Origin: Acidobacteriota bacterium
GTDB lineage: Bacteria > Acidobacteriota > Thermoanaerobaculia > Multivoradales > Multivoraceae
Length of the DNA: 64,000 nt
Assembly: GCA_028877275.1 (NCBI GenBank)
Contig: JAPPFP010000006.1
Coordinates: forward strand, 1-64,000
Direction of reading: 5' to 3'
Numbering within the stretch: position 1 is the stretch's first letter; the number at the start of each line of letters is the position of its first letter. The notes under the pieces were generated by a model. The model was not told the DNA's origin, made no database searches, and saw only the letters and a list, made by a program, of their open reading frames with translations. Both the position numbers and the translations under genes were made by a program. This document shows, one piece after another, positions 8,621 through 17,226 of this stretch.

Positions 8621-10429
8621 ATGAGCGAGCGGCGGTGGAGCAGGACCGGCACGGCCCTCGGCCTGGGTCTCCTCCTGGGTGCCGCCGCTGTTTCGGCTCA
8701 GGAACCCGCCACCTCTCAGGGCAGGGCGGCGGACGAGGTTGTCCCCGTCGTGCTGAAGGCGGTCGCCTATCGGACGGTCTCGGCCGAAGTGACGCTCGTG
8801 GCGAGGAACGCTGAGGGCGCGGAACAGGAGCTGCCCGTGGTCAGCGATCAGCCGTTCCAGGTGTTTCTGTTCGAGCCCGGACCCTGGAACGTCCGGCCGG
8901 CGCCCGGCAGCGGCTTCTGGGGTCGTGACGTCTACATCGATCCCGATCTGGAGCCGGCCGATCCGGGTGTGTTGCAGGCGGAGGGCGACGGGAGCGAGGA
9001 GCCGGCCCCCTCCGTCGTGCCGGTCTTCGAGGTGCCGGTCTTCTCGGCGGTTTCCGGTTCGGGACGGGTGGTGGGTCCGCGGCGACCGGTGTCGGAGATC
9101 CTGATTCTCCTTGGCGACGTCGACTCCGAGCGGTTGGACCCGCGCTTCAGCCTGAAGGGGGCGAGAGTCCGGTGTCCGGTGGCGAACGATGGCCGCTGGT
9201 CCTGCGATTTGCCGGGCACTCTGGTCCATCTCGTCTTCTGGCTGCCCGGACACTCGCCGGAGTACCGGTGGGAGACGCCGTTGTTCGGCCGCCGGCAGCT
9301 TCGCATGGGCGACCAGAGGCTCATCCCCGGCGCGAGTCTCGCCGGCTTCGTCGCCGCGGGACCGGACTTCAGGGGCTTGATCGAGCGTTGCGTCGTTCAC
9401 GTGGCGAAGGCGGATCCCACCTTCTGGATGACTGGTCTCGAAGATGTCGCGGCGACGGTGGAAGTCGCCCGGGACGGCTTCTTTCAGGCGGCGGGCCTGG
9501 GCCCGGGCCACCACTGGATTCAGGTGGACTGCGGCGGCCGGGTGGCCGCGCGCGCCGGTCCCTGGACGCTCGAGAGAAACGCCGAGACGTTTCCCCGGAA
9601 GCGGGTTCCGCTCATGCGAAGCCACCTCCTGGAGGTCTCCGTGCTACCTGCCGACCCGCCCTATGACAGCCACTGGGTCGCTCGATTGAAGCAAATCGAG
9701 CCGGAGGACCCGGCCGGGTTCTGGCGCCAGTACCGCCCCGGCGACTATCCGCAGCAGAGGGCGGTCGTCGAGAACGGCCGGGCGCTGTTTCACGTGCCGG
9801 GCAACGGCGCCTTCAGCGTGGAGATCGCCGACGAGGCCGGGGGGCGTTTCGGCGGCCTCGACTATCTCGAGATCGTGGCTGACCGGGCAGCGGTCGTGGA
9901 ACTCGACCTCGTGCCGGTGGTGGGTCGCCTGACGCTGGACGACGTGCCGGTAACCGGCCTCGTGTTCTTCGGCGGCCGGCAGACTTCACCGGACTTGACC
10001 TTCCGGACCGACGCCGACGGCTGGTTCCGGGGCGCGCTACCTGGACGCGAGGGATGGCGGGTCGATGTGGTCGCGCCTGAGTACGAGCTGTTTCAGTTCT
10101 TCCACGACATCGACGTGCCGGGCGACGAGCCTCTGGTTCTGGAACTCGCCGACACCGCGATCCAGGGCCGGGTGCTGAGCGCGTCCACCGGTCGGCCGGC
10201 GGAGCGTGCCATCGTCCGCTTCGAGTCCGCGGACGGGCAGCTCGTTCACCAGGCAACCGCCGGTGAGGACGGCTCCTACTCCGCTCGCGGCGTTCCGCCA
10301 GGCTGGGTGAGGATCTCGGCCCAGCGCTTGACCCTGGAGAGCTGGGAGGTAAGCGATCCCTTCGAGACCACGCTGCATCCTCGCCAGTCTCTGACCGTGA
10401 ACCTCGTGTTGCGGGAGCGGATGCGGTAG
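8621..10429 (+). CDS. Secreted protein with carboxypeptidase-regulatory-like domains
   Basis: 602 aa, no confident family for the full length. A Sec signal covers residues 1-27 (ending AAAVSAQ). The body is rich in beta-strand pattern. The C-terminal ~90 residues match the carboxypeptidase regulatory-like/CnaB sandwich (DTAIQGRVLSASTGRPAERA followed by DGSYSARGVPPG). A second, weaker copy of the pattern (LDDVPVTGLVFFGG then DADGWFRGALPG) precedes it. No catalytic residues can be pointed to. It starts 14 nt after map and ends 18 nt before a CaiB gene. It probably acts in the periplasm or at the cell surface. Confidence 0.7.
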   Translation: MSERRWSRTGTALGLGLLLGAAAVSAQEPATSQGRAADEVVPVVLKAVAYRTVSAEVTLVARNAEGAEQELPVVSDQPFQVFLFEPGPWNVRPAPGSGFWGRDVYIDPDLEPADPGVLQAEGDGSEEPAPSVVPVFEVPVFSAVSGSGRVVGPRRPVSEILILLGDVDSERLDPRFSLKGARVRCPVANDGRWSCDLPGTLVHLVFWLPGHSPEYRWETPLFGRRQLRMGDQRLIPGASLAGFVAAGPDFRGLIERCVVHVAKADPTFWMTGLEDVAATVEVARDGFFQAAGLGPGHHWIQVDCGGRVAARAGPWTLERNAETFPRKRVPLMRSHLLEVSVLPADPPYDSHWVARLKQIEPEDPAGFWRQYRPGDYPQQRAVVENGRALFHVPGNGAFSVEIADEAGGRFGGLDYLEIVADRAAVVELDLVPVVGRLTLDDVPVTGLVFFGGRQTSPDLTFRTDADGWFRGALPGREGWRVDVVAPEYELFQFFHDIDVPGDEPLVLELADTAIQGRVLSASTGRPAERAIVRFESADGQLVHQATAGEDGSYSARGVPPGWVRISAQRLTLESWEVSDPFETTLHPRQSLTVNLVLRERMR

Positions 10430-10447
10430 CTGCTACCCTGCGCCGCC

Positions 10448-11629
10448 ATGGGTCCCCTCGACGGCTACCGGGTGATCGAACTGGCGACGATGGTCTCGGG
10501 ACCGATCGCCACGATGCTGCTGGTGGACCAGGGCGCCGAAGTGATCAAGGTCGAGGCGCCACCGGGCGGCGACATCATGCGCCGGCTGGGGCCCCAGCGT
10601 GGCGGCGTCACGGCCGGGTTCGCGACGATCAACCGAGGCAAGCGGTCCCTCGTCCTCGACCTGAAGCACGAACGCGGCATCGGGATCCTGCTCGACCTGG
10701 TCGGCACCGCCGACGTCTTCGTTCAGAACTTCCGGCCCGGCGTGGTCGACAAGCTGGGCCTGGGCGCCGACCGCCTGCGCGAGCTGAACCCACGTCTCGT
10801 CTACGTTTCGATCAGCGGCTTCGGGCAGGAAGGGCCGTACGCCCAGAAGCGCGTGTACGACCCGATCATCCAGGCTCTGTCGGGATTCGCCGACATCCAG
10901 GCCGATCGCGTCACCGGTGAGCCGAAGATGGTGCGCACGATCATCCCGGACAAGGTGACCGGCCTGACGGCGGCCCAGGCGATCACCGCGGCGCTGCTGG
11001 CGCGCGAAAGGACGGGGGAGGGCCAGCACCTGGATCTCGCCATGCTCGACGCGACGATCTCCTTCACCTGGCCCGAGGGTTTCGTGCGCCAGATTCTGGT
11101 CGGCGGCGAGGTCGCGCACGGCCGGCCCGGGTCGACCAGTGACCTCATCTACCAGACCGCCGACGGTTACATCACGGCGTCCACGATCTCCGACGCCGAG
11201 TGGGAGGGCATGGCGCGGGCCACCGGCCATCTCGAATGGCTGGAGGACGAGCGGTACAACACGGCGGCGGGCAGGATCTCGAACGCGGATTCGCGCCTGG
11301 GCATGGTCGGCGACGTGATGCGGCAGCGCACCTCCGCGGAGTGGATCGCAGCGCTCGAGGCCGAGGACGTGCCCTGCGCGCCGATCCTGACCCGCAATGA
11401 GGTGCTGACCGACCCGCAGGTGGTCGAGAACGAGCTGCTGCGGGAGGTCGATCATCCGCAGGTCGGGCGCATGAGGGTGCCTCGTCCGGCGGCGAAGTTC
11501 TCGGGCACGCCGCCGTCGCCGGTTGCGCCGTCGCCGGCCCTGGGCGAGGGCGCCGACGACCTGCTGGGGGCGTTGGGCATGACCGCTGCCGAGATCGACG
11601 AATTGCGCCGGCAGAAGGTCGTCGGCTAG
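10448..11629 (+). CDS. CaiB/BaiF family CoA-transferase
   Basis: 393 aa, the usual length for a class III CoA-transferase, which moves CoA between acyl-CoA and free acids through an Asp-CoA thioester. The N-terminal signature runs GYRVIELATMVSGPIA to GAEVIKVE. NRGKRSLVLDLK and ADVFVQNFRPG are conserved CoA-binding segments. The catalytic Asp is probably the one in IIPDKVTG (about 158). The C-terminal AEWIAALEAEDVPCAPI closes the intertwined-fold signature. The substrate is unknown. It is followed by a family B repeat and then ctaA. Confidence 0.92.
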   Translation: MGPLDGYRVIELATMVSGPIATMLLVDQGAEVIKVEAPPGGDIMRRLGPQRGGVTAGFATINRGKRSLVLDLKHERGIGILLDLVGTADVFVQNFRPGVVDKLGLGADRLRELNPRLVYVSISGFGQEGPYAQKRVYDPIIQALSGFADIQADRVTGEPKMVRTIIPDKVTGLTAAQAITAALLARERTGEGQHLDLAMLDATISFTWPEGFVRQILVGGEVAHGRPGSTSDLIYQTADGYITASTISDAEWEGMARATGHLEWLEDERYNTAAGRISNADSRLGMVGDVMRQRTSAEWIAALEAEDVPCAPILTRNEVLTDPQVVENELLREVDHPQVGRMRVPRPAAKFSGTPPSPVAPSPALGEGADDLLGALGMTAAEIDELRRQKVVG

Positions 11630-11650
11630 AGGGCCGCGACGGGTTGAGGT

Positions 11651-11717
11651 CGCCGCTTCGCGGCGGCGTTCCCCCGCCGCCTGCGGCGGCAGCGGGTCAG
11701 AAGACCCGCGTACCCAG
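11651..11717 (+). repeat. Family B two-hairpin element, copy 1 (variant)
   Basis: Hairpin 1 is CGCCGC-TTC-GCGGCG at 11651-11665. A small GCCGC/GCGGC hairpin follows at about 11676-11690. Hairpin 2 is GCGGGTC-AGAA-GACCCGC at 11692-11709, directly followed by GTACCCAG. The other four copies have GCCGGCG paired with CGCCGGC and a GCACCCAG tail, so this copy carries a compensatory change of the hairpin 2 stem. It lies 21 nt after the CaiB stop codon and before ctaA. Confidence 0.6.
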
Positions 11718-11749
11718 GGGCGGGCCGGCGGAGATAGAGTGCGCCGGTC

Positions 11750-12727
11750 GTGCGCTGGCTGCACTACTACCTCCGGCTGCTGGCCGCGGCGTCCCTGCTG
11801 CTGATCGCGGCTGGCGGCCTGGTCACGAGCACCGACTCGGGACTCGCCGTTCCCGACTGGCCGAACACGTACGGCTACTTCATGTTCGCCTTCCCGTTCT
11901 CGAAGATGGTGGGCGGCATTCTGTACGAGCATGGTCACCGCCTGATCGCCAGCGTGGTCGGTCTGATGACGATCGGTCTGGCGGTGTGGGCCTGGCGCGT
12001 CGAGAGCCGCGCCTGGGTGCGTCGCTTGTCCTGGACGGCGCTTGCCGCGGTCATCGCGCAGGGCCTGCTCGGTGGCATCACGGTGATCTACCTGCTGCCG
12101 AAACCGATCTCGATCAGCCATGCCGGTCTGGCCCAGCTCTTCTTCGCCCTTGTCGTGAGCCTGGGCATCTTCACGTCGGCGGGTTGGCGAGCGCGTTTCG
12201 GGCGCTCGGAGCCGCTGGACGACCCGCTGCTGGCGCGGCTCGCACTGGCGGTTCCGGCTCTCGTGTACGTCCAGATCCTCCTGGGCGCGACGATGCGTCA
12301 CAACGACGCCGGGCTCGCCATCCCGGACTTTCCGCTGGCCTTCGGCCGGCTGTTCCCGCCGGAATGGAGCCTGGGCATCTCACTTCACTTCGCGCATCGG
12401 CTGGGCGCCGTCGCCGTGACCGTCGCGGCGGTTGCCCTGATCGTCCGGATCCTGAGGGTCCATCGCCACCGGCGGGAACTTGCCCGCCCGGCGCTGCTAC
12501 TGGGCACCGTGCTGCTGGCTCAGATCGGCCTCGGCGCCTGGACCGTCTGGAGCGGCCTGCAGCCGCACATCAACACGGCGCACGTGGCGACCGGCGGCCT
12601 GCTGTGGGTCGTGTCGGTGGCGCTGGCGCTGCGGGTGCACCGTGCCTGGTTCGGCGACGCTTCGGCGATCCGGGCGACCCGGTTCGCGACGAGTACCGGT
12701 GACGCCCCCGGGCAGGTTCCCGCGTGA
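11750..12727 (+). CDS. ctaA: Heme A synthase (COX15/CtaA)
   Basis: 325 aa from a GTG start. It is an integral membrane protein with about eight hydrophobic segments that oxidises the heme O methyl group to formyl. The paired-helix His ligands are visible: EHGHRLIAS in the first half, HFAHRLGA and INTAHVATGG in the second, plus ISHAGLAQ. The start gives DSGLAVPDWP in the first periplasmic loop, which is repeated as DAGLAIPDFP in the second half, the internal duplication typical of the family. The stop overlaps the GTG of ctaB (GTGA). No cytochrome oxidase subunit gene lies nearby. Confidence 0.93.
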   Translation: MRWLHYYLRLLAAASLLLIAAGGLVTSTDSGLAVPDWPNTYGYFMFAFPFSKMVGGILYEHGHRLIASVVGLMTIGLAVWAWRVESRAWVRRLSWTALAAVIAQGLLGGITVIYLLPKPISISHAGLAQLFFALVVSLGIFTSAGWRARFGRSEPLDDPLLARLALAVPALVYVQILLGATMRHNDAGLAIPDFPLAFGRLFPPEWSLGISLHFAHRLGAVAVTVAAVALIVRILRVHRHRRELARPALLLGTVLLAQIGLGAWTVWSGLQPHINTAHVATGGLLWVVSVALALRVHRAWFGDASAIRATRFATSTGDAPGQVPA

Positions 12728-13611
12728 CCCTCCTCGCCGCGGAAGCCGCACGGCCGAGCCGCGCCGCCCTGTGGCTGGCCCTGGCCAAGCCGCGACTCAA
12801 CGCGCTGGCCGTCGCCACGGTCGGCATCGGCTACTACCTCGGGGCACACGTGCTCGATCTGGGAGTGCTCCTCTCCGTCCTGATCGGCTCCGGTCTCGTC
12901 GCCGCGGGCGGGGCCGCGTTCAACCAGGTCGCGGAGCGGGACCTCGACGCCCTGATGATCCGCACCCGATCCCGGCCGCTGCCCCTGGGCGACATCTCGC
13001 CGGCGGCGGGCCAGCTATTCGCCACCGTTCTGAGCATCGCGGGCCTCTCCGTCCTCGCCCTCGGCGCCAACCTGCTCTCCGCAGTCGTGGCGCTGGCGAC
13101 CCTCGTCAGCTACGCCTGGATCTACACGCCGCTCAAGCGCAGAACGTCGTTGGCCGTTCTCGTCGGCGCGGTGCCGGGCGCCCTGCCGCCGGTGATCGGC
13201 TGGACCGCCGCGACCGGCGCCCTGACCGTCGAGGCCTGGCTTCTCTTCGGCATTGTCTTCGCCTGGCAACTCCCGCACTTCCACTCCCTGGCCTGGCTCC
13301 ACCGCGACGACTACGCCCGAGCGGGCTTCAAGGTGGTGGCCGCAACGGATCCTGACGGTGGCCGGACGGCAACGCACTCTCTCCTCTGGGCTCTCCTGCT
13401 CGCCGCCCTCTGTCTTCTCGCGGCCGCCGTCGGCCTTGCACCTGCAGTCTTCGCCATCGCGGCCGCGGGCTTCAGCGCTGCCTTCGTGCTGCTCGCCGCG
13501 CGCTTCGTCCTCGACCGCAGCCCCGCCCGCGCACGAGCCCTCTTCCTCGGTTCCCTCATCGTGCTGCCCCTGATCTGGATCACCCTCGTCGCGGGACACG
13601 CCGCCCTGTAG
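12724..13611 (+). CDS. ctaB: Protoheme IX farnesyltransferase (heme O synthase)
   Basis: 295 aa, UbiA-superfamily prenyltransferase with about nine transmembrane segments; it attaches farnesyl to protoheme. The prenyl-diphosphate/Mg motif is FNQVAERDLDALMIRTRSRP, with N, D and D spaced as in the family. The second conserved loop is YTPLKRRTSLAVLVGAVPGA, followed by a loop with WQLPHFHSLAW. The GTG start overlaps the ctaA stop by 4 nt, so the product is coupled to the next enzyme of the pathway. A family B repeat starts 3 nt after the stop codon. Confidence 0.94.
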   Translation: MTLLAAEAARPSRAALWLALAKPRLNALAVATVGIGYYLGAHVLDLGVLLSVLIGSGLVAAGGAAFNQVAERDLDALMIRTRSRPLPLGDISPAAGQLFATVLSIAGLSVLALGANLLSAVVALATLVSYAWIYTPLKRRTSLAVLVGAVPGALPPVIGWTAATGALTVEAWLLFGIVFAWQLPHFHSLAWLHRDDYARAGFKVVAATDPDGGRTATHSLLWALLLAALCLLAAAVGLAPAVFAIAAAGFSAAFVLLAARFVLDRSPARARALFLGSLIVLPLIWITLVAGHAAL

Positions 13612-13614
13612 GGA

Positions 13615-13668
13615 GCGAGGCTTCGCCTCGCCGTTTCTCCCGGCCGGCGAGGACGCCGGCGCACCCAG
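13615..13668 (+). repeat. Family B two-hairpin element, copy 2
   Basis: Hairpin 1 is GCGAGGC-TTC-GCCTCGC at 13615-13631. After a pyrimidine-rich linker comes hairpin 2, GCCGGCG-AGGA-CGCCGGC at 13643-13660, and the tail GCACCCAG at 13661-13668, then TGTG. The hairpin 1 stem differs from the other copies but stays fully paired. It begins 3 nt after the ctaB stop, a terminator-like position, but without a U-tract. The remaining 70 bp before the convergent CaiB stop show nothing else. Confidence 0.75.
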
Positions 13669-13738
13669 TGTGGCCCGGCGTCGAGTAACGGCTGCCACGT
13701 TCACGGCCGGACCGCCGCAGGCGGCATGCACCACCGCG

Positions 13739-14878
13739 CTATGCGGTTCCGGGAGCGGTCCCGAACTCGGCGCGGATCGCGGCGCCGTGCTCGTCGAGTT
13801 CAGGAACCGGTGGCAGGCGGCGTCCCGGTTTGTTGGGGACGGCGGCGGGCGCGACCATGTCGATCTCGGTGCCGTCGGGGAGAGGTTGTCTGGCCCGGCG
13901 GAGTTGTGGATGCCGCGACAGGGCGGCGACGTCGTTCAGAAAGCCGTAGGCGATGCGGGCCTGATTCAGGGCGGCCTGGATCGAGGCCCGGTCGTGGCGC
14001 AGGAAGACAGCGCGGATCGCGCCTTCGACGGTTTCGCGGGCATTGGCGCGGTCCACGTTCCGCGGGTAGGCCTCGGCCAGCTCCGGCTGGTCGAGAACCT
14101 CGTTGCACAGCCGCACGAACTCGCGGTCGTTCTGGACGCCGATCAGGACGGAGTCGCCGTCACTGAGCTGGAACAGGCCGTACGGCACGATCGTCGGATG
14201 GCCGAGGCCGACGCGCGGCCAGTCGAGCCCCTGCTGCTCGAAGCGCAGCAGGGGCACGGCCATCCAGTCCGCCATCGTGTGGAAGAGGGTGGCCTCGACG
14301 TTGCGGCCGGCGCCGGTGCGCTCGCGCTCGATCAGGGCTTCGAGGATGGCGGAGTAAGCGTAGATGCCGGTCGCGAAGTCGCAGATCGACACCCCGACCC
14401 GACCGGGCTCCGCCGGCGAACCGGTGATCGACGCGACGCCGCTCTCGGCCTGGACCAGGAGGTCGTAGGCGCGCATCGACCGGTACGGCCCCTCCTCGCC
14501 GTAGCCCGAGATGTCGCAGGTGATCAGCCGCGGATGATGCTTGCCGAGTTCCTTCGACCCGAAGCCGGCGCGCGCTGCGGCCCCCGGAGCGAGGTTCTGG
14601 ATGAACACATCCGCGCGCTCGACGATCCGCTCGAGCAGGGTCCGATCCTCTGCGTCCTTGATATCGAGAACGATGGACTCCTTGCCGCGGTTCAGCCAGG
14701 CGAAGTAGGCCGAGACACCGCCGCTGCCGTCGTAGCCGCGGGCGAAGTCGCCGCCTTCGCGCTCGACCTTGATCACGCGGGCGCCCGCGTCGGCCAGCCT
14801 GCACGTCGCCAGCGGCGCCGCCACCGCTTGCTCGATGGCCACCACGAGGATGCCGTCGAGAGGCCGGTCCCCGGTCAT
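13739..14878 (-). CDS. CaiB/BaiF family CoA-transferase
   Basis: 379 aa from the ATG at 14878, which gives the family N-terminus MTGDRPLDGILVVAIEQ; an upstream in-frame ATG would run into the NUDIX gene. The CoA-binding segments GARVIKVEREGGDFAR, NRGKESIVLDIKDAED and FIQNLAPGA are present. The likely catalytic Asp is in SICDFATG (about 151). The gap to the preceding NUDIX stop is 4 nt, placing it last in an operon with the LLM oxidoreductase and a CoA-diphosphatase-like NUDIX. All three could act on an acyl-CoA (inference). The substrate is unknown. Confidence 0.9.
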   Translation of the reverse strand: MTGDRPLDGILVVAIEQAVAAPLATCRLADAGARVIKVEREGGDFARGYDGSGGVSAYFAWLNRGKESIVLDIKDAEDRTLLERIVERADVFIQNLAPGAAARAGFGSKELGKHHPRLITCDISGYGEEGPYRSMRAYDLLVQAESGVASITGSPAEPGRVGVSICDFATGIYAYSAILEALIERERTGAGRNVEATLFHTMADWMAVPLLRFEQQGLDWPRVGLGHPTIVPYGLFQLSDGDSVLIGVQNDREFVRLCNEVLDQPELAEAYPRNVDRANARETVEGAIRAVFLRHDRASIQAALNQARIAYGFLNDVAALSRHPQLRRARQPLPDGTEIDMVAPAAVPNKPGRRLPPVPELDEHGAAIRAEFGTAPGTA

Positions 14879-14882
14879 CGAG

Positions 14883-15563
14883 TCAACGCCAGGCGAAGAC
14901 GGGCTGCTCGTAGTGGGCGACCCGGACATCGTTGCCGCGGAGCACGACCTCGAGCATCTGGTAGACGATCGCCGCGGTCGGCGAATGGACGAGGCCGCCG
15001 CGGATCGGCATGGAGAGCACGGGATTCTCGCTCTCCGGTATCTCGCGCAGCACCGGCACGTCGGGGCGGTCCAGGTCGATCAGCGGAATCCGGTACGCCC
15101 GATAGACCTCCGCCGGGTTGGGCGCCAGTTCGCGGTAGTCGTCGCACCAGAAGACGACCGGCGTGATGACGAACCCGGACCTGGTGCCGAAATCGTCGAG
15201 TCGCCCGAGGACGGCCGACGAATCGAGGTCCAGACCGACCTCTTCGTGGAGTTCGCGAAGCGCCGCCTGTTCGGGCGTCTCGGCCTCGTCGATCCGGCCG
15301 CCCGGGAGCGCCCACTGGCCACGATGCCGCCGAAGCCGGAGCGACCGCCGCGTCAGCAGGAAGCAGCCGCGGCCGCCCTTGTCGGGCAGCAGCGTCACGG
15401 CGACCGCGGCGTGCGCGTTGGCCGGCGCCGCGCCGGTGTGGCCGGAAGCCTCAGCCGCCCGTGCCGCGGCGGTCTCCGGGTCGAGCGCGCGCTGCTCGAA
15501 GCGCCCCAGGTTCCGCTCGGCGTGCGCGAGGAGCTCCTCGCCGTGCCGTGCCGGAAAGCTCAT
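14883..15563 (-). CDS. NUDIX hydrolase, CoA-diphosphatase-like
   Basis: 226 aa. The NUDIX box is complete at GRIDEAETPEQAALRELHEE plus VGL. Just upstream is LLTRRSLRLRRHRGQWALPG, which matches the UPF0035 pattern (LLTxRS, LRxHxGQ, PGG) that marks CoA pyrophosphatases of the NudL type. The N-terminal ~55 residues form an extra helical extension. The ATG overlaps the LLM oxidoreductase stop by 4 nt (ATGA), so the two are coupled. Hydrolysis of CoA or acyl-CoA to 4'-phosphopantetheine derivatives and 3',5'-ADP is the family reaction; the substrate is not proven here. Confidence 0.88.
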   Translation of the reverse strand: MSFPARHGEELLAHAERNLGRFEQRALDPETAAARAAEASGHTGAAPANAHAAVAVTLLPDKGGRGCFLLTRRSLRLRRHRGQWALPGGRIDEAETPEQAALRELHEEVGLDLDSSAVLGRLDDFGTRSGFVITPVVFWCDDYRELAPNPAEVYRAYRIPLIDLDRPDVPVLREIPESENPVLSMPIRGGLVHSPTAAIVYQMLEVVLRGNDVRVAHYEQPVFAWR

Positions 15564-16615
15564 CCTCCGGCGGGAGCCTCCTCGCGGACGAGCTCCAGGA
15601 ACCGGCCCAGGGTGTCGAGCCGCTCGCGCACCGTGGCTCCGGCCGGGTTGAGGCGCAGGGTCGTCACGCCGGCGTCGCGGTAGGCGCGGATGCGTTCCCG
15701 CACGCGGGTTTCGTCGCCGATCAGGGTGTTGCCGAGCACCATCTCGTCCGGAACCCGCGCCGCGGCCTCCTCCCGCTTGCCGGAGATCCAGAGAGCCTGC
15801 ACCTCGCGGGCGGTTTCGATGAAGCCGGCACGGCGGTAGGCATCGTTGTAGAAGTTGGTCTGCGCCGAGCCCATGGCGCCCAGCGTGAAGGCCATCGCCG
15901 GCTTGCGGCGGGCGGCCATCCGTTCCAGGTCGTCGCCGAACTCGACATCGCCGCCGACCTGGATGTCGATGTCGCCGAACGATCTGCCGGCGCGCTCGGC
16001 GCCGGCGCGCATCGAGGGGAAGAAGGCGTCGGTGTGCTCCGGGATGAAGGACGTGCCGAGCCAGCCGTCGGCGACCTCGCCGGTGTACTCCAGGGACTTC
16101 GGGCCGAGGGTCGCGAGGTAGATCGGCAGGTCGGGTCGCGGGGGCTGCGACATGCGGATCGCCTTGCCCTCGCCTCCCGGCCGGGGAAGGGTGTAGTGCC
16201 TGCCGTCGTACGCGATCTTCTCGCCCGAGAGGGCAATCTTCAGGATGTCGACGTACTCGCGGAGGCGTCCCAGTGGCATCGCGAAGGGCACGCCGTGGAG
16301 GCCCTCGACCACCTGAGGACCGCTGACGCCGAGACCGAGCACGAAGCGCTCCTTCGAGATCGACGCCAGCGACATCGCGGTCATGGCCGTCATCGACGGA
16401 GCCCGCGCCGAGATCTGCATGATGCCGGTGCCGAGCCGTACCCGCTCGGTACGGCCGGCGAGAAAGGCGAGCGGAGTCACTGCGTCGGTTCCCCAGGCCT
16501 CGGCCGACCAGACGTCGTCGATGCCCATGCGGTCCGCCTCGACGACGTACTCCGCCAGGGCGTCCCAGTTCGTTCCGGAGGCATAGGCGCTCCCGATGCC
16601 GATCGCAGTCCGCAT
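15560..16615 (-). CDS. LLM class oxidoreductase (F420/FMN-dependent)
   Basis: 351 aa bacterial luciferase-like TIM barrel. The start is the ATG at 16615, preceded by AAGGAG at proper spacing; a frame open further upstream overlaps the next gene. Family features are GLGVSGPQVVEG, SAEAWGTDAVTPLAF and RVRLGTGIMQISARAP near the N-terminus. LLM members of this type usually use F420H2, sometimes FMN. No F420 synthesis gene is in the window. A second LLM protein with the same motifs is encoded at 53644-54660. It is translationally coupled to the NUDIX gene. Confidence 0.88.
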   Translation of the reverse strand: MRTAIGIGSAYASGTNWDALAEYVVEADRMGIDDVWSAEAWGTDAVTPLAFLAGRTERVRLGTGIMQISARAPSMTAMTAMSLASISKERFVLGLGVSGPQVVEGLHGVPFAMPLGRLREYVDILKIALSGEKIAYDGRHYTLPRPGGEGKAIRMSQPPRPDLPIYLATLGPKSLEYTGEVADGWLGTSFIPEHTDAFFPSMRAGAERAGRSFGDIDIQVGGDVEFGDDLERMAARRKPAMAFTLGAMGSAQTNFYNDAYRRAGFIETAREVQALWISGKREEAAARVPDEMVLGNTLIGDETRVRERIRAYRDAGVTTLRLNPAGATVRERLDTLGRFLELVREEAPAGG

Positions 16616-16661
16616 CTCTCGTTGCTCCTTGTGTTGCGTCGTCGGCGACAGGTTGGCGCCG

Positions 16662-17216
16662 CTACTGGACGGCGGTGGCCCGGACGAAGTAGTTCTTGCG
16701 GATGTCGGGCCTCGGTTGTGTCGCGACACGACCGAATCGCGTGAGCACGAGGTTTTGGCCGTCCTTGGAAACCTCCCACGACTGCTCGATGTCCGCTTCG
16801 AAGGGGAACCTGATCGTGTAGGAGACGGAGAGCTTCCTCTTGCGCCATTTGGCCCGTACTTCCCGCGGCGTGCCGTTGTCGATGTCGGGCACGGGGTTCG
16901 GCTTGTTGTCGGTGATGTAGTGAGCCGTGGTCGTTTGCGGCGTCGGCCAGTCCCCTCGCCGACTGGTGAAGACCATCACCACGTCTTCTCCGTCCAGGCT
17001 GACCTCCACCTCGATGTCGGCCGCGTTCGGCAGTCTCCGGTCGTGCCGGTGCGGCCAGTCGGCATCGCTGCGCTCAAGGTCCTTCTGCCAGATGCCGACC
17101 ATCCGTTCGTCCTGCGCCGCCGCCGGGGCGACAGTGAGCGCCGCCGCGGCGAGAACGACGGCCGGGATGACGGCGAAGGCGGTGGAGGCGGAAGGTTTGG
17201 GAACGATGGGGATCAC
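16662..17216 (-). CDS. Secreted protein of unknown function
   Basis: 184 aa, not recognised. A long hydrophobic signal peptide (residues 12-35, ending APAAAQ) precedes a small beta-rich domain in which residues about 66-180 alternate in a lipocalin-like strand pattern (VEVSLDGEDVVMVFTSRRG, WEVSKDGQNLVLTRFGR). No Cys and no catalytic motif are visible. It starts 10 nt after the uxs stop and ends 46 nt before the LLM gene, so it probably sits in the same transcript. It may bind a small ligand in the periplasm; this is only a fold impression. Confidence 0.65.
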   Translation of the reverse strand: MIPIVPKPSASTAFAVIPAVVLAAAALTVAPAAAQDERMVGIWQKDLERSDADWPHRHDRRLPNAADIEVEVSLDGEDVVMVFTSRRGDWPTPQTTTAHYITDNKPNPVPDIDNGTPREVRAKWRKRKLSVSYTIRFPFEADIEQSWEVSKDGQNLVLTRFGRVATQPRPDIRKNYFVRATAVQ

Positions 17217-17226
17217 TCTCCCGATC

